Source: Flavobacterium branchiophilum NBRC 15030 = ATCC 35035 (GTDB lineage Bacteria > Bacteroidota > Bacteroidia > Flavobacteriales > Flavobacteriaceae). Taken from it: a DNA stretch of 52,108 bases. Numbering within the stretch: the stretch's first letter is position 1; each line of letters opens with the position of its first letter. Location: contig NZ_MUGT01000046.1 of NCBI RefSeq assembly GCF_002217205.1, positions 1 to 52,108 on the forward strand, read 5' to 3'. Both the position numbers and the translations under genes were made by a program. This document shows, in pieces, positions 27,550-36,958 of this stretch. The notes beneath the pieces were generated by a model that had not been told where the DNA came from, did no database searches, and was given only the letters and a program-made list of their open reading frames with translations.

Positions 27550-28629
27550 ATGAGAATTATTGCCATCCATTTATTAAATGATTATAGTGGTAGTCCAAAA
27601 GTTTTGAAACAATTGTTAAACATTTGGCAAAAAAATAAAATAAATGTTCATTTATTTACTGCTTTTGGGCGAGAAGGTTTTTTGTCAGGACAAAAAAAAA
27701 TCACATATCATTATTTTTGGTATCAGTTTTATAGTAATGTTATACTACGATTTTTCTCCTTATTTTTTAGCCAATTCCTTCTTTTTTTTAAATTATTGTT
27801 TTTTTTAGAAAAATCAGATGTAGTTTATGTCAATACTGTTTTACCTTTTGCCGCAGGTTTTGCTGGGAAATTAAAAGGATGTAAGGTAATATATCATATA
27901 CATGAAACTTCGATGAAACCTCAAATTTTAAAAAAATTCTTATTTGGTATCGTACAATTAACAGCAACAGAAGTAGTATATGTATCACATTTTTTGGCAA
28001 AGCAAGAACCATTAGCCGTAAAACATCATATTTTACACAATGTTTTAGAAAACGATTTTGTTCAACTAGCTGAAAATAGGAAAAGTAGAGAAGAAAAAAA
28101 ACAAAAAAATGTGTTGATGATTTGTTCTTTGAAAGCTTATAAAGGTGTAGATGTTTTTGTATATTTGGCCCAACAATTGCATAAATTTCACTTTCAATTG
28201 GTAGTAAATGCTTCTCAAGCTGAGATTGATCGCTATTTTATGAATAAAAATTTACCAAAAAATCTTAAAATTTATGCTACTCAAAAAGTGTTACATCCTT
28301 TATATAACAATGCGAGTTTGGTTTTGAATTTATCCGATACTAAGCTCTGGGTAGAAACATTTGGATTGACTATTTTGGAAGCTATGGCTTATGCCTTGCC
28401 AACAATTGTTCCACCAATTGGTGGTGTTACGGAATTAGTGGATGATGGAATGAACGGTTATTTAATAGATAGTAAAAATACCGATGAAATTATTGAAAAA
28501 ATAAATAAAATTTTGTCAAATAATGTGTTGTATTTTGATTTAAGCCGTGCAGCTTATCAGAAAAGCTTAACATTTAGTGAAGAAAATTTTGAAAAAGAAT
28601 CAATGAAAATTTTGATAAATAGATCTTAA
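27550..28629 (+). CDS. Glycosyltransferase family 4
   Basis: A 359-residue GT-B enzyme. The N-terminal half carries LLNDYSGSPKVLKQLL, an aromatic hydrophobic stretch near residues 58-90 that may sit on the membrane, and VIYHIHETSMKPQ. The donor half has VLMICSLKAYKGVDVFVYLA and the motif ETFGLTILEAMAYALP. A TTG at 27541 would overlap the preceding stop codon and add three residues; the ATG two bases after that stop (27550) is preferred. It is the last gene before a 175-base gap holding a promoter. Confidence 0.88.
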   Translation: MRIIAIHLLNDYSGSPKVLKQLLNIWQKNKINVHLFTAFGREGFLSGQKKITYHYFWYQFYSNVILRFFSLFFSQFLLFFKLLFFLEKSDVVYVNTVLPFAAGFAGKLKGCKVIYHIHETSMKPQILKKFLFGIVQLTATEVVYVSHFLAKQEPLAVKHHILHNVLENDFVQLAENRKSREEKKQKNVLMICSLKAYKGVDVFVYLAQQLHKFHFQLVVNASQAEIDRYFMNKNLPKNLKIYATQKVLHPLYNNASLVLNLSDTKLWVETFGLTILEAMAYALPTIVPPIGGVTELVDDGMNGYLIDSKNTDEIIEKINKILSNNVLYFDLSRAAYQKSLTFSEENFEKESMKILINRS

Positions 28630-28728
28630 ATTATTTGTAAATGAAAGTTATTTTACATGATATAAATGTAAATGAGTTTTAATTACATAAGAATAATTGA
28701 AAAAATAATATAAGAATTTGATATTAAG

Positions 28729-28736
28729 TAAATTTG
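28729..28736 (+). promoter_or_regulatory. Candidate internal promoter, -7 box TAAATTTG
   Basis: Exact TAnnTTTG match in the largest gap inside the polysaccharide run, 69 bases before the DUF1972 glycosyltransferase start. No convincing -33 box. It could give the last two genes separate expression. Confidence 0.45.
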
Positions 28737-28804
28737 TGGCAACCAAACATTAATATATAAAAGGTGATAATATATATGACCTTTAACAAATAAATTTTAC
28801 ATTT

Positions 28805-30016
28805 ATGAAAAAAATTAAAGTAGCTATTATTGGCACTGTTGGTTTACCAGCAAAATATGGCGGTTTTGAAACGTTGGCAACGCATTTGATAGATCAATTA
28901 TCATTGAAATATGATTTTACGGTGTATTGTTCTGGGAAAAAATATGCCAAATCCGAACGCCAAAATACGTATAATGGAGCCCAACTAAAATTCATTCCGC
29001 TTCAAGCAAACGGGGTACAGAGTATTCCATACGATACGATTTCGATTATTCATGCTGTTTTTAATAGCGATGTTTTACTTATACTGGGCGTTGCTGGCGC
29101 TTGGATTTTACCTTTTGTAAAATATTTCACAAATAAAAAAATTATCATATCTATTGATGGTATTGAATGGAAAAGAGAAAAATGGCCTTTATTGGCCAAA
29201 CTGTATCTTTGGTGGGCAGAAAGTGTAGCCGTAAAATATTCACATATCGATATTTCTGATAATGAATCTATTCAAGATTATACGGCACTTAGATATGAAA
29301 CTTTAAGTAAAGTAATTGCTTATGGTGCAGATCATACGTTAGAAGTACAAGCCAATGAAGCAGATTTTATAAAATATCCATTTCTTCGAGAAGGATATGC
29401 CGTAAAAGTATGTAGGATTGAACCTGAAAATAATGTTCATGTGGTATTAGAAGCCTTTGAAAAACAAGGGGTTAAAAAGATTGTATTGGTTGGTAATTGG
29501 CAAAATAGCGAATACGGAAAGTCGTTAAAATTACAATATGCCAATACTCCTAATATTATTATGCTGGATCCAATATATGAGCAACGTGAAATCGATTTAA
29601 TAAGGAGCAATGCCAATTTATACATACATGGTCATTCTGCGGGAGGTACAAACCCTTCATTGGTAGAAGCCATGTATTTAGGCCTTCCTGTAATTGCATT
29701 TAAAGTGTCTTATAATATTACAACGACTGAAAATAAAGCAGTTTATTTTAGAAATATTACCCAATTGGTTACAATCCTAAATACTATTTCTATAGTGGAC
29801 ATTCAAAAAAACAGACAATCTATGAAAAATATTGCAAACAGTAGGTATTTGTGGCAAGTAATTGCGGGTCAGTATGATATGCTTATTAAGGAATCTCTTA
29901 TTATGAAAAGAAAAACCAGTATTTATGCCGAAGTTGATAAATTAGATGATACCTTTTTAGATGATTTGAATTTATCGCATTTAAAAAATAACGAATTGTT
30001 TCATCAAAAAAGATAG
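28805..30016 (+). CDS. Glycosyltransferase with N-terminal DUF1972 (rhamnosyltransferase-like)
   Basis: A 403-residue glycosyltransferase. The first 180 residues are a DUF1972 domain, recognised from IGTVGLPAKYGGFETLATHL, AGAWILPFVKYF and ISIDGIEWKREKWP. The C-terminal half is a GT1/GT4 domain with IVLVGNWQNSEYG and the donor motif HSAGGTNPSLVEAMYLGLP. Family members often add rhamnose or another early sugar in extracellular polysaccharide synthesis. The WecA-like gene starts six bases after its stop, which fits a role early in repeat-unit assembly. Confidence 0.9.
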   Translation: MKKIKVAIIGTVGLPAKYGGFETLATHLIDQLSLKYDFTVYCSGKKYAKSERQNTYNGAQLKFIPLQANGVQSIPYDTISIIHAVFNSDVLLILGVAGAWILPFVKYFTNKKIIISIDGIEWKREKWPLLAKLYLWWAESVAVKYSHIDISDNESIQDYTALRYETLSKVIAYGADHTLEVQANEADFIKYPFLREGYAVKVCRIEPENNVHVVLEAFEKQGVKKIVLVGNWQNSEYGKSLKLQYANTPNIIMLDPIYEQREIDLIRSNANLYIHGHSAGGTNPSLVEAMYLGLPVIAFKVSYNITTTENKAVYFRNITQLVTILNTISIVDIQKNRQSMKNIANSRYLWQVIAGQYDMLIKESLIMKRKTSIYAEVDKLDDTFLDDLNLSHLKNNELFHQKR

Positions 30017-30022
30017 AAAACC

Positions 30023-31099
30023 ATGAAAACTCCTGTAGAATATTTTATTTTTTGTGTATTGTCATTGTTTTTAACCTTAATTTTTATTCCAATTATAAGA
30101 AAAATAGCTATTATTATTGGCCTTGTCGATAAACCAAATTATCGAAAAGTACACACAAAGCCTGTTCCTCTTATTGGCGGAATTTCTATTGCTACGGCGG
30201 TAATTATTGTAATATTGGTTTCCGGACAACGCTTTCCGTTGCTCAAAGAATATGTTACTATTATTATTTCGGCCATCACTATATTAATTGTAGGTGTTAT
30301 TGATGACAAAAATGATGTCAATGCAAAATACAAATTGATCATTCAATTGCTTTTATCTTTTATTGTTGCCCTTTCTGGAGTTAGAATTTCGTCGATGTTT
30401 GGTTTATTTGGTATTTATGAAATTAATATTTATATACAGTATATACTTACGATAATTGTGATTACTGGGGTTGTTAATGCTTTTAATTTGATGGACGGTG
30501 TAGATGGTTTAGTTGGTGGACTATCATTACTAGGATTTACCATGTTTTTATTAGCGTCAATATTTTTTAATGATTATTTTTTAGGTAAAATTAGTATTAT
30601 TTTTATTGGTGCTATTGTTGGATTTTTAAGATTTAATTTATCAAAAAACAAGATATTTATGGGCGATTCGGGCTCTTTATTTCTAGGTTTTGTTTTGGTT
30701 ACAATGGGAATTAAATTTATGGAAAAAGAAATTATGAAAGACAACAGTTTTGCTTATGGCTTTTTACTATTGGTTGTGTTTTTTTCAATTCCTGTTTTAG
30801 ATTCATTAAGGGTTTATATGGGCCGTATCAAAAATGGTAAATCCCCTTTTAGCCCAGACAAGTCTCATTTGCATCATTTATTATTGAGAGCGGGACTTAC
30901 ACACAAAAAAGTATCTATTTTTGTTGTAGCTTTTAGTATGGTTTTATTTTTTATTGGTTTCGGATTAATTACTTATCAATCTACATCTATTGTAATTTTA
31001 GCCATTATGGCTACTTTTTGGTTTATCATCAAAATTTTATTAATGATAAATAAAATGTATGAATGGAAAGATAAATTAAAAAAATTAGAAGACAATTAA
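30023..31099 (+). CDS. Undecaprenyl-phosphate HexNAc-1-phosphate transferase (WecA/MraY family)
   Basis: A 358-residue polytopic membrane enzyme with about 10-11 helices. It starts repeat-unit synthesis by moving a sugar-1-phosphate from a UDP-sugar to undecaprenyl phosphate. The family motifs are intact: VIDDKND (D94/D95), NAFNLMDGVDGL (residues 152-162), MGDSGSLFLG (near 214) and the histidine motif KSHLHHLLLRAG (near 282). This makes it the probable initiating transferase for the upstream locus, although it sits at the end of the run. It is convergent with thyA. Confidence 0.93.
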   Translation: MKTPVEYFIFCVLSLFLTLIFIPIIRKIAIIIGLVDKPNYRKVHTKPVPLIGGISIATAVIIVILVSGQRFPLLKEYVTIIISAITILIVGVIDDKNDVNAKYKLIIQLLLSFIVALSGVRISSMFGLFGIYEINIYIQYILTIIVITGVVNAFNLMDGVDGLVGGLSLLGFTMFLLASIFFNDYFLGKISIIFIGAIVGFLRFNLSKNKIFMGDSGSLFLGFVLVTMGIKFMEKEIMKDNSFAYGFLLLVVFFSIPVLDSLRVYMGRIKNGKSPFSPDKSHLHHLLLRAGLTHKKVSIFVVAFSMVLFFIGFGLITYQSTSIVILAIMATFWFIIKILLMINKMYEWKDKLKKLEDN

Positions 31100-31129
31100 A
31101 AAAAAAGCTGTTGCTATATGGCAACAGCT
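31098..31129 (-). terminator. Intrinsic terminator of thyA, stem overlapping its last codons
   Basis: On the minus strand a perfect 9-base stem, AGCTGTTGC / GCAACAGCT, is followed by nine T. The left stem arm is formed by the last sense codons of thyA (gly-ala-val-ala). Confidence 0.85.
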
Positions 31130-31938
31130 CCTTTAATATGGGGTTCAGGATCGTATCCTTCTAATGTAAAATCTTCATATTGAAAATCAAATAGTGAGGT
31201 AACATTTGGGTTTAAAACCATTTTTGGCAACGCTTTTGGTGTTCTGCTCAACTGAAGTTCGAGTTGCTCAAAATGATTATTATAAATATGTACATCGCCA
31301 AAAGTATGAATAAATTCTCCTATTTTCAAACCACAAACTTGTGCCATCATCATAGTCAATAACGAATAGGATGCAATATTGAAGGGCACTCCTAAAAATA
31401 CATCGGCACTGCGTTGATACAATTGACACGATAATTGTCCGTTTGCTACATAAAATTGAAATAATGCATGACAAGGAGGCAAGGCAACCTTTCCTTGTGC
31501 AACATTTTCCGAAAAAGTTTTTCTGGTATCTGGCAAAACCGAGGGGTTCCATGCAGAGACTAACATTCTTCTACTATTGGGATTGTGTTTCAAATCTTCG
31601 ATAATTTCAGCTATTTGATCTATCTCTTCCGAATTCCAATTTCGCCACTGATGTCCATACACTGGCCCTAAATTTCCATGCTCATCTGCCCATTCGTCCC
31701 ATATTTTTACTCCATTTTCTTGTAGGTAATGAATGTTTGAGTCTCCTTTTAAAAACCAAAGTAATTCGTAAATAACTGATTTTAAATGAATTTTTTTTGT
31801 GGTTAATAATGGAAATCCTTCATTCAAATCAAATCGCATTTGATAACCAAAGACACTTTTAGTGCCTGTGCCTGTACGATCGCCTTTTTGAACACCATTT
31901 TCAAATATATGCTGTACTAAATCATGATATGGTTTCAT
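31114..31938 (-). CDS. thyA: Thymidylate synthase
   Basis: Classical folate-dependent thymidylate synthase, 274 residues (E. coli form 264). It methylates dUMP to dTMP using methylene-tetrahydrofolate. The nucleophilic cysteine is in [12 protein letters not shown]. The phosphate-binding arginines are visible in [22 protein letters not shown] [13 protein letters not shown] and [10 protein letters not shown], and the N-terminal [14 protein letters not shown] loop is present. It shares a 4-base ATGA overlap with the upstream DUF151 gene, so the pair is translationally coupled. Confidence 0.97.
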   Translation of the reverse strand: MKPYHDLVQHIFENGVQKGDRTGTGTKSVFGYQMRFDLNEGFPLLTTKKIHLKSVIYELLWFLKGDSNIHYLQENGVKIWDEWADEHGNLGPVYGHQWRNWNSEEIDQIAEIIEDLKHNPNSRRMLVSAWNPSVLPDTRKTFSENVAQGKVALPPCHALFQFYVANGQLSCQLYQRSADVFLGVPFNIASYSLLTMMMAQVCGLKIGEFIHTFGDVHIYNNHFEQLELQLSRTPKALPKMVLNPNVTSLFDFQYEDFTLEGYDPEPHIKGAVAI

Positions 31939-32555
31939 AGTGTGGATCTTTTTGAAATTTCATCTCTCAATTTGGCTGCTTTCTCATAATCTTCTTCTGC
32001 TACTGCAGCGTCTAATAACGCATTTAATTCTGATAAATTATGATTTGAATAAATACTATTAAGCATATTGGGTTCAGATTCATCTTCATAACTTTCGAGA
32101 GGGGTCAATATTTCGTCTTCTTTTTCAGATTCTATCGCATTTGAAGACAAATAAATACCTGCTTTATCCAAGATGTTTTTGTAGGTAAATATTGGCGCTT
32201 GAAAACGTATGGCAAGGGCAATAGCGTCTGAAGTTCTGGCATCTATAATTTCTTCTATTTTATCGCGTTCGCAAATAATACTCGAAAAAAACACACCATC
32301 AACCAGTTTATGAATTATGACTTGCTTGACTTGAATATCAAACCGATCTGCAAAATTTTTAAACAAATCGTGTGTTAAAGGTCTGGGAGGTTTTATCTCT
32401 TTTTCTAATGCAATAGCAATTGATTGTGCCTCAAAAGCTCCAATAATGATGGGCAATTTTCGTTCTCCATCTACTTCATTCAAAATAAGTGCATAAGCAT
32501 CATTTTGGGTTTGACTGTATGATATTCCTTTTATGGTTAGTTTTACTAAACTCAT
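31935..32555 (-). CDS. Bifunctional nuclease (DUF151) family protein with C-terminal UVR motif
   Basis: A 206-residue protein starting at [15 protein letters not shown]. The DUF151 domain (about 1-130) has [20 protein letters not shown] and [13 protein letters not shown], the family's best conserved stretches. The C-terminus (about 170-206) is a UVR-type helix pair, [19 protein letters not shown], as in UvrB/UvrC. DUF151 proteins have reported RNase and DNase activity in plants and occur near nucleotide genes in bacteria. An in-frame upstream ATG would add 18 atypical residues and is rejected. Coupled to thyA. Confidence 0.88.
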   Translation of the reverse strand: MSLVKLTIKGISYSQTQNDAYALILNEVDGERKLPIIIGAFEAQSIAIALEKEIKPPRPLTHDLFKNFADRFDIQVKQVIIHKLVDGVFFSSIICERDKIEEIIDARTSDAIALAIRFQAPIFTYKNILDKAGIYLSSNAIESEKEDEILTPLESYEDESEPNMLNSIYSNHNLSELNALLDAAVAEEDYEKAAKLRDEISKRSTL

Positions 32556-32695
32556 TTGTAAATAGTTATAACGATAGTATCGTAGTTTTAATACAATTTT
32601 TTTTGACAAAAATTAAAATGCAAATTTAAACTCTTTTTTTCATTTTTTCTAAATTTTCATATCAAAATACATATTTATTTGAGCTACTGTCAAAT

Positions 32696-32726
32696 AAAAA
32701 AACGAGTCATAATTATGGCTCGTTTT
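32696..32726. terminator. Bidirectional terminator
   Basis: AAAACGAG(T)CATAATTATG(G)CTCGTTTT is an almost perfect palindrome flanked by A and T runs. It lies in the gap upstream of the DUF151 gene and downstream of etfA, and probably ends the etfB-etfA transcript on the minus strand. Confidence 0.7.
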
Positions 32727-32849
32727 CATTTTTATATAAAATTTTATTGATTTTATATGTTGTATATTAATTTATTATGTAAAATATTAAATAAAATAGT
32801 ATTTTTTTTATGATTTATTTGATACTAATATACGATTGATATTTTCTTA

Positions 32850-33815
32850 TTAATGATTGGCTTTAAATGCTTTTAATTTTTCAATCAATTGCGGCACTAT
32901 TTCAAAGGCATCTCCCACAACGCCATAGTCTGCCACTTTAAAAAAGGGTGCCTCGGCATCGGTATTGATAACAAGTTTCACTTTTGAGGAGTTGATACCC
33001 GCAATATGTTGAATGGCTCCAGATATTCCTATTGCAATGTATAAATTTGTTGCCACGGGTTTTCCTGTTTGACCAACGTGCTCACTATGTGGCCTCCAAC
33101 CTAAATCTGAAACAGGTTTTGAACAAGCGGTTGCCGCTCCTAAAACTTGTGCCAACGATTCAATCATGCCCCAATTTTCTGGTCCTTTCAAGCCTCGTCC
33201 GCCCGATACTACAACGTCTGCATCGGCAATCGTAACTTTGCCAGTTGCTTTTTCTATACTGCTCACTTTTACTCCAAAATCCAAGTCCGAAACGTTTGGA
33301 TTAAAATCTTCTTCATTTATAGTTACGTTGTTTTCTATAATTCCAAATGAGTTTTTAGCAATAGATAATATTTTAACTTCTGTATTTATTTCTGTTATTT
33401 GAAAGGCTTTATTTGAAAAAGCATTTCGTTTTACCAAAAACGGGTTCGTACTTTCGGGCAATGCTACCACGTTAGATGCAAAACCTGCTTGCAATCCAAT
33501 GCTTAATAATGGGGCCAAATACAAACTATCTGTTGTTGATGAAACCAATAGTATTGTAGCCGATTCTTTGATGGCTGCTTGCTGGATGACGTCTGCATAG
33601 GCTTTTGCCGAAAATTGTTGCAAGGATGCATCATTTACTTTTAGTACTTTTGATACACCATATAAGCCAAGGTCGCTGCTGTTTGTTGCATTGATACTCA
33701 ATGCTGTTACTGTTGTATTTAATGTTTCGGAAAGTTTTTTTGCATAAGAGGCCAATTCAAAGGCCACTTTTTTTAATTTTCCGTCTGTTGATTCTGCAAA
33801 TATTAAGATTGACAT
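32850..33815 (-). CDS. etfA: Electron transfer flavoprotein subunit alpha
   Basis: A 321-residue alpha subunit of the FAD/AMP heterodimer that carries electrons from acyl-CoA dehydrogenases to the quinone pool. The FAD-binding C-terminus is intact: SGGRGLKGPENW, SKPVSDLGWRPHSEHVGQTGK, NLYIAIGISGAIQHIAGI, INTDAEAPFFKVADYGVVGD. The N-terminal domain is the usual divergent Rossmann-like region. It lies 46 bases downstream of etfB. Confidence 0.96.
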   Translation of the reverse strand: MSILIFAESTDGKLKKVAFELASYAKKLSETLNTTVTALSINATNSSDLGLYGVSKVLKVNDASLQQFSAKAYADVIQQAAIKESATILLVSSTTDSLYLAPLLSIGLQAGFASNVVALPESTNPFLVKRNAFSNKAFQITEINTEVKILSIAKNSFGIIENNVTINEEDFNPNVSDLDFGVKVSSIEKATGKVTIADADVVVSGGRGLKGPENWGMIESLAQVLGAATACSKPVSDLGWRPHSEHVGQTGKPVATNLYIAIGISGAIQHIAGINSSKVKLVINTDAEAPFFKVADYGVVGDAFEIVPQLIEKLKAFKANH

Positions 33816-33861
33816 AAGTTTTGTTTTTTGAGGGGTGGGGTAAATGTTTTTGTACTACAAG

Positions 33862-34608
33862 TTATATCACTTTTGCTTCATTGTGCAATAAGGCAATCAA
33901 TTGATCTAATTGGTCTGCTGGAATTATTTTAACAGCCGATTTGGCAGCAGGTTTTTCAAATCTTACTGCGTTGGTTGCTTGATCAATTGTTATAGGTTCT
34001 ACAACGGTTAGTGTTTTTGTTCGGGCATTCATAATACCTCTCATATTTGGTATTTTCAAATCTTTTTCTTCAACTAACCCTTTTTGGCCGCCAATTACTA
34101 ATGGCAAGTTAGTAGATAAAATTTCTTTACCGCCGTCTATTTCTCTAGCAGCGGTTACAGCAGTTCCTTCCACTTGAAGTGATACACACGAATTGACAAA
34201 CTGATAGTTTAGTAATCCCGCTACCATTCCAGGTACCATACCGCCATTATAATCTAATGATTCTTTCCCAGCTATGATTAAATCATATTGACCATTTTTT
34301 ACAACAGCTGCAATTTGTTGTGCTACAAAATAACCATCTGTTGGCAGTGCGTTTACCCTAATGGCTTCGTTGGCTCCAATAGCCAAGGCTTTTCTCAAGG
34401 TAGGTTCTGAGTCCGATTCGCCTACATTCAATACCGTAATATGGGCTCCTTGTTGTTCTTGAAACCAAATGGCTCTGGTTAAACCAAATTCATCATTTGG
34501 ATTCATTACAAATTGCACTCCATTGGTGTCAAATGCAGTATCATTGTCCTTAAAATTAATTTTTGAGGTAGTATCAGGCACATGGCTGATGCAAACTAAT
34601 ATATTCAT
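33862..34608 (-). CDS. etfB: Electron transfer flavoprotein subunit beta
   Basis: A 248-residue beta subunit. Typical features: VCISHVPDTTSKINF at the start, MNPNDEFGLTRAIW, the nucleotide-binding DLIIAGKESLDYNGGMVPGM and LPLVIGGQKGLVEE. It binds AMP and, with EtfA, forms the ETF dimer. A promoter match lies 31-64 bases upstream. Order etfB-etfA is normal. Confidence 0.96.
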   Translation of the reverse strand: MNILVCISHVPDTTSKINFKDNDTAFDTNGVQFVMNPNDEFGLTRAIWFQEQQGAHITVLNVGESDSEPTLRKALAIGANEAIRVNALPTDGYFVAQQIAAVVKNGQYDLIIAGKESLDYNGGMVPGMVAGLLNYQFVNSCVSLQVEGTAVTAAREIDGGKEILSTNLPLVIGGQKGLVEEKDLKIPNMRGIMNARTKTLTVVEPITIDQATNAVRFEKPAAKSAVKIIPADQLDQLIALLHNEAKVI

Positions 34609-34638
34609 ATTTTTTTATTATTACTTGTTTAGGTTTTA

Positions 34639-34672
34639 CAAAATTACACAATTTTTTTAAAATACTATGCAA
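34639..34672 (-). promoter_or_regulatory. Candidate etfBA promoter
   Basis: On the minus strand TTG (complement of 34670-34672) and TAATTTTG (complement of 34639-34646) are separated by 23 bases, within the range seen for Bacteroidota -33/-7 promoters. The start codon follows 30 bases later. Confidence 0.5.
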
Positions 34673-34851
34673 GCATAATATTTTTTTTTAAAATTTTTTT
34701 ACAACTTCAATTTAACTATAATTTTGTACATTTATCTGTTGTTTTTCAATTTTTTTATATGTGTTTAATTGTTAATTATTGCATTATTAATTGTTTTAAT
34801 TACAATTTATTTTTATTGCAAAAAGTAGATATGGGTAAAAACTAATTATAA

Positions 34852-35478
34852 TTAATCAAAAATACGTTTAATAACTGCAAAATCATTCTTATAATAAGTT
34901 TCCTTGGTAGATGATATGATGACACCTCTTTGAATAGAAGAATGTATGAATTTAATTTCGTCTTCTGTTATTTCTGTAATCAAACCCACGTGATTGATTC
35001 TTCCACGTCCATTGGTTCTAAAAAAAATCAAATCACCAATTTGTGCATCCTTTGGTGCAATTTTTATACCAATTCTGGATTGCTCATTTGATGTTCTAGG
35101 CAAGGTTATACCAAATGATTTAAAGGTAGCATACATCAATCCCGAACAATCAAAACCACTTTTTGTTGTGCCACCAGTTCTGTAGTTGCTTCCTATATTT
35201 TGTTTGGCTTGCTCTACAACATCCATAATTATTTTATCGTTATGAACCACCATACCATCAAATGTTGATGATTTTGATTCAGTCGAAAATTCATCTGGAT
35301 AATAATCATCAGCTAATTGATAGCCAACAGATTTTTTGGTAACCTTGGTGTTATTTGCTAAATCGGTATTTTTGGGCAAAGCTTGTACGCTGTCTTTTTT
35401 CTTGTAATAAACTATATTTTTAGTCGTATTACAAGATAAAATGCTTATCGATAGGAGGGTGAGTGTTATTTTTTTCAA
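34852..35478 (-). CDS. NlpC/P60 family cell-wall hydrolase, predicted lipoprotein
   Basis: A 208-residue envelope protein. The N-terminus LLSISILSC gives a plausible lipobox with C16. The NlpC/P60 domain spans about residues 85-208, with the triad C111 (GFDCSGLMYATF), H163 (RINHVGLI) and H179 (KFIHSS). These enzymes cut peptide stems of peptidoglycan, typically at gamma-D-Glu-meso-DAP bonds. It is downstream of lpxB and surE on the same strand, an arrangement I recall from other flavobacteria. Confidence 0.9.
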   Translation of the reverse strand: MKKITLTLLSISILSCNTTKNIVYYKKKDSVQALPKNTDLANNTKVTKKSVGYQLADDYYPDEFSTESKSSTFDGMVVHNDKIIMDVVEQAKQNIGSNYRTGGTTKSGFDCSGLMYATFKSFGITLPRTSNEQSRIGIKIAPKDAQIGDLIFFRTNGRGRINHVGLITEITEDEIKFIHSSIQRGVIISSTKETYYKNDFAVIKRIFD

Positions 35479-35527
35479 AATGTATTATTTAATTGGCGAA
35501 TTTAATATTTTAATTTCTCAAATGCAA

Positions 35528-36640
35528 TTAATTCAAAGCGTTAAAAATAAGTTGGGCTGTTTTTTCGCTGGCTCCTGGCCCGCCAAGTTTTGTTTCTAAT
35601 GCCTCATAATTCTTTAACAATTGGTCTCTTTTATTGGTTTCAAACAGCTGGTCTAGTGCTTTTTTAATATTTTCTGTGGTACAGGCTTCTTGTATCAATT
35701 CCACAACTATTTCTTGATCCATTATCAAATTGACTAACGAAATGTATTTCAAAGTAATGATCCTTTTGGCAATTTGATACGAAATCCAACTGCCTTTGTA
35801 GCAAACCACTTCGGGTACTTTAAATAATGCCGTTTCAAGTGTGGCCGTTCCAGATGTTACAAGCGCTGCATCGGCATGGGACAGCAAATCGTATGTTTTA
35901 TTGGAAATAAATTTAATGGTATTATTTTCTAAAAAAGGTTTATAAAATTCATAATCTTGACTTGGTGCTCCTGCTATAACAAATTGATAATCAGGATAAT
36001 ATTTGGCAACAGACAGCATCACTTGCAGCATTTTGCTGATTTCTTGTTTTCTGCTTCCAGGCAATAACGCAATGATGGGTTTGTCATCTAAATGGTGTGT
36101 TGCTAAAAATGTTGCTCTACTTATTTTTTCAATATTTTGAATCGCATCAATCAATGGATGCCCAACAAATGCAACTGGAAAATGATGTTTTTTTTCATAA
36201 AAATCTTTCTCAAATGGCAATATTACATACAATTGGTCAAAATCTCGTTTAATAGCTTTTATCCTACTTTCTTTCCAGGCCCAAATTTGTGGCGAAATAT
36301 AATAATGTGTTTTAATGTGCTGCGTTTTAGCCCATTGTGCAATTCGCATATTAAAACCCGGATAATCTATAAAAATAATCACATCGGGGTTAAATTCCTT
36401 GATGTCTTTTTTACAAAATCTAATGTTGTTTAAAATGGTTTTCAGGTTCATCAACACCTCTACAAAGCCCATAAAGGCTAATGTTTTGTAATGTTTGACT
36501 AATGTTCCTCCAGCTTGTTGCATCAAATCTCCACCCCAAAATCTAATGTCTGCTTGCTTGTCTTTTTGAATCAGGGCTTTCATTAAATTTGCCCCATGTA
36601 AATCGCCAGAAGCCTCACCTGCTATAATATAATATTTCAT
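35528..36640 (-). CDS. lpxB: Lipid-A-disaccharide synthase
   Basis: A GT19 glycosyltransferase of 370 residues that joins lipid X and UDP-2,3-diacylglucosamine in lipid A synthesis at the inner membrane. Motifs: AGEASGDLHGANLMKAL at the start, FIDYPGFNMRIA, YYISPQIWAWKESR, LLPGSRKQEI and LVTSGTATLETALFKVPEVV. Length and motifs are normal. It sits five bases downstream of a small membrane protein gene and is probably cotranscribed with surE. Confidence 0.96.
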   Translation of the reverse strand: MKYYIIAGEASGDLHGANLMKALIQKDKQADIRFWGGDLMQQAGGTLVKHYKTLAFMGFVEVLMNLKTILNNIRFCKKDIKEFNPDVIIFIDYPGFNMRIAQWAKTQHIKTHYYISPQIWAWKESRIKAIKRDFDQLYVILPFEKDFYEKKHHFPVAFVGHPLIDAIQNIEKISRATFLATHHLDDKPIIALLPGSRKQEISKMLQVMLSVAKYYPDYQFVIAGAPSQDYEFYKPFLENNTIKFISNKTYDLLSHADAALVTSGTATLETALFKVPEVVCYKGSWISYQIAKRIITLKYISLVNLIMDQEIVVELIQEACTTENIKKALDQLFETNKRDQLLKNYEALETKLGGPGASEKTAQLIFNALN

Positions 36641-36645
36641 TTTTT

Positions 36646-36918
36646 TTATATAAATAAAGTGATTATTGATAATAAAATAGTTGCCAACACAACACCTCTT
36701 GCCATTATTTCTTTATCAAATTTTAATAAAATTCCAAATACTATCAAATTAAAAACGGCACCTAATGTAATAATTTTGCCCATTGCATGTTGTGATTTCA
36801 TGTACTCTAAACCAGTCCAAAATTCAGTTTGTACAACCAATGTGATAAATAAGTAACTGCCTATACACGAGGCTATGATGCCTAATAAAATACCAATAAA
36901 AAATTCTTTACTATTCAT
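36646..36918 (-). CDS. Small membrane protein of unknown function
   Basis: A 90-residue protein with three predicted membrane helices: IGILLGIIASCIGSYLFITL, IITLGAVFNLIVFGILL and GVVLATILLSIITLFI. It has an amphipathic middle part, EYMKSQHAMGK. The start MNSKEFFIG at 36918 is preferred; the upstream ATG at 36969 would overlap surE and add polar residues ahead of the first helix. It lies between surE and lpxB, and similar short proteins occur there in related genomes as far as I recall. A link to lipid A transport is only speculation. Confidence 0.7.
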   Translation of the reverse strand: MNSKEFFIGILLGIIASCIGSYLFITLVVQTEFWTGLEYMKSQHAMGKIITLGAVFNLIVFGILLKFDKEIMARGVVLATILLSIITLFI

Positions 36919-36958
36919 AAATGGCTTGTCTTGAATGTGTTTTAAATAAAAATAGTAG

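Noticed and set aside
32556..32609. Upstream start adding 18 residues to the DUF151 protein
   Set aside because: The family normally begins MSLVKL, and the added residues are atypical (YYRYNY).
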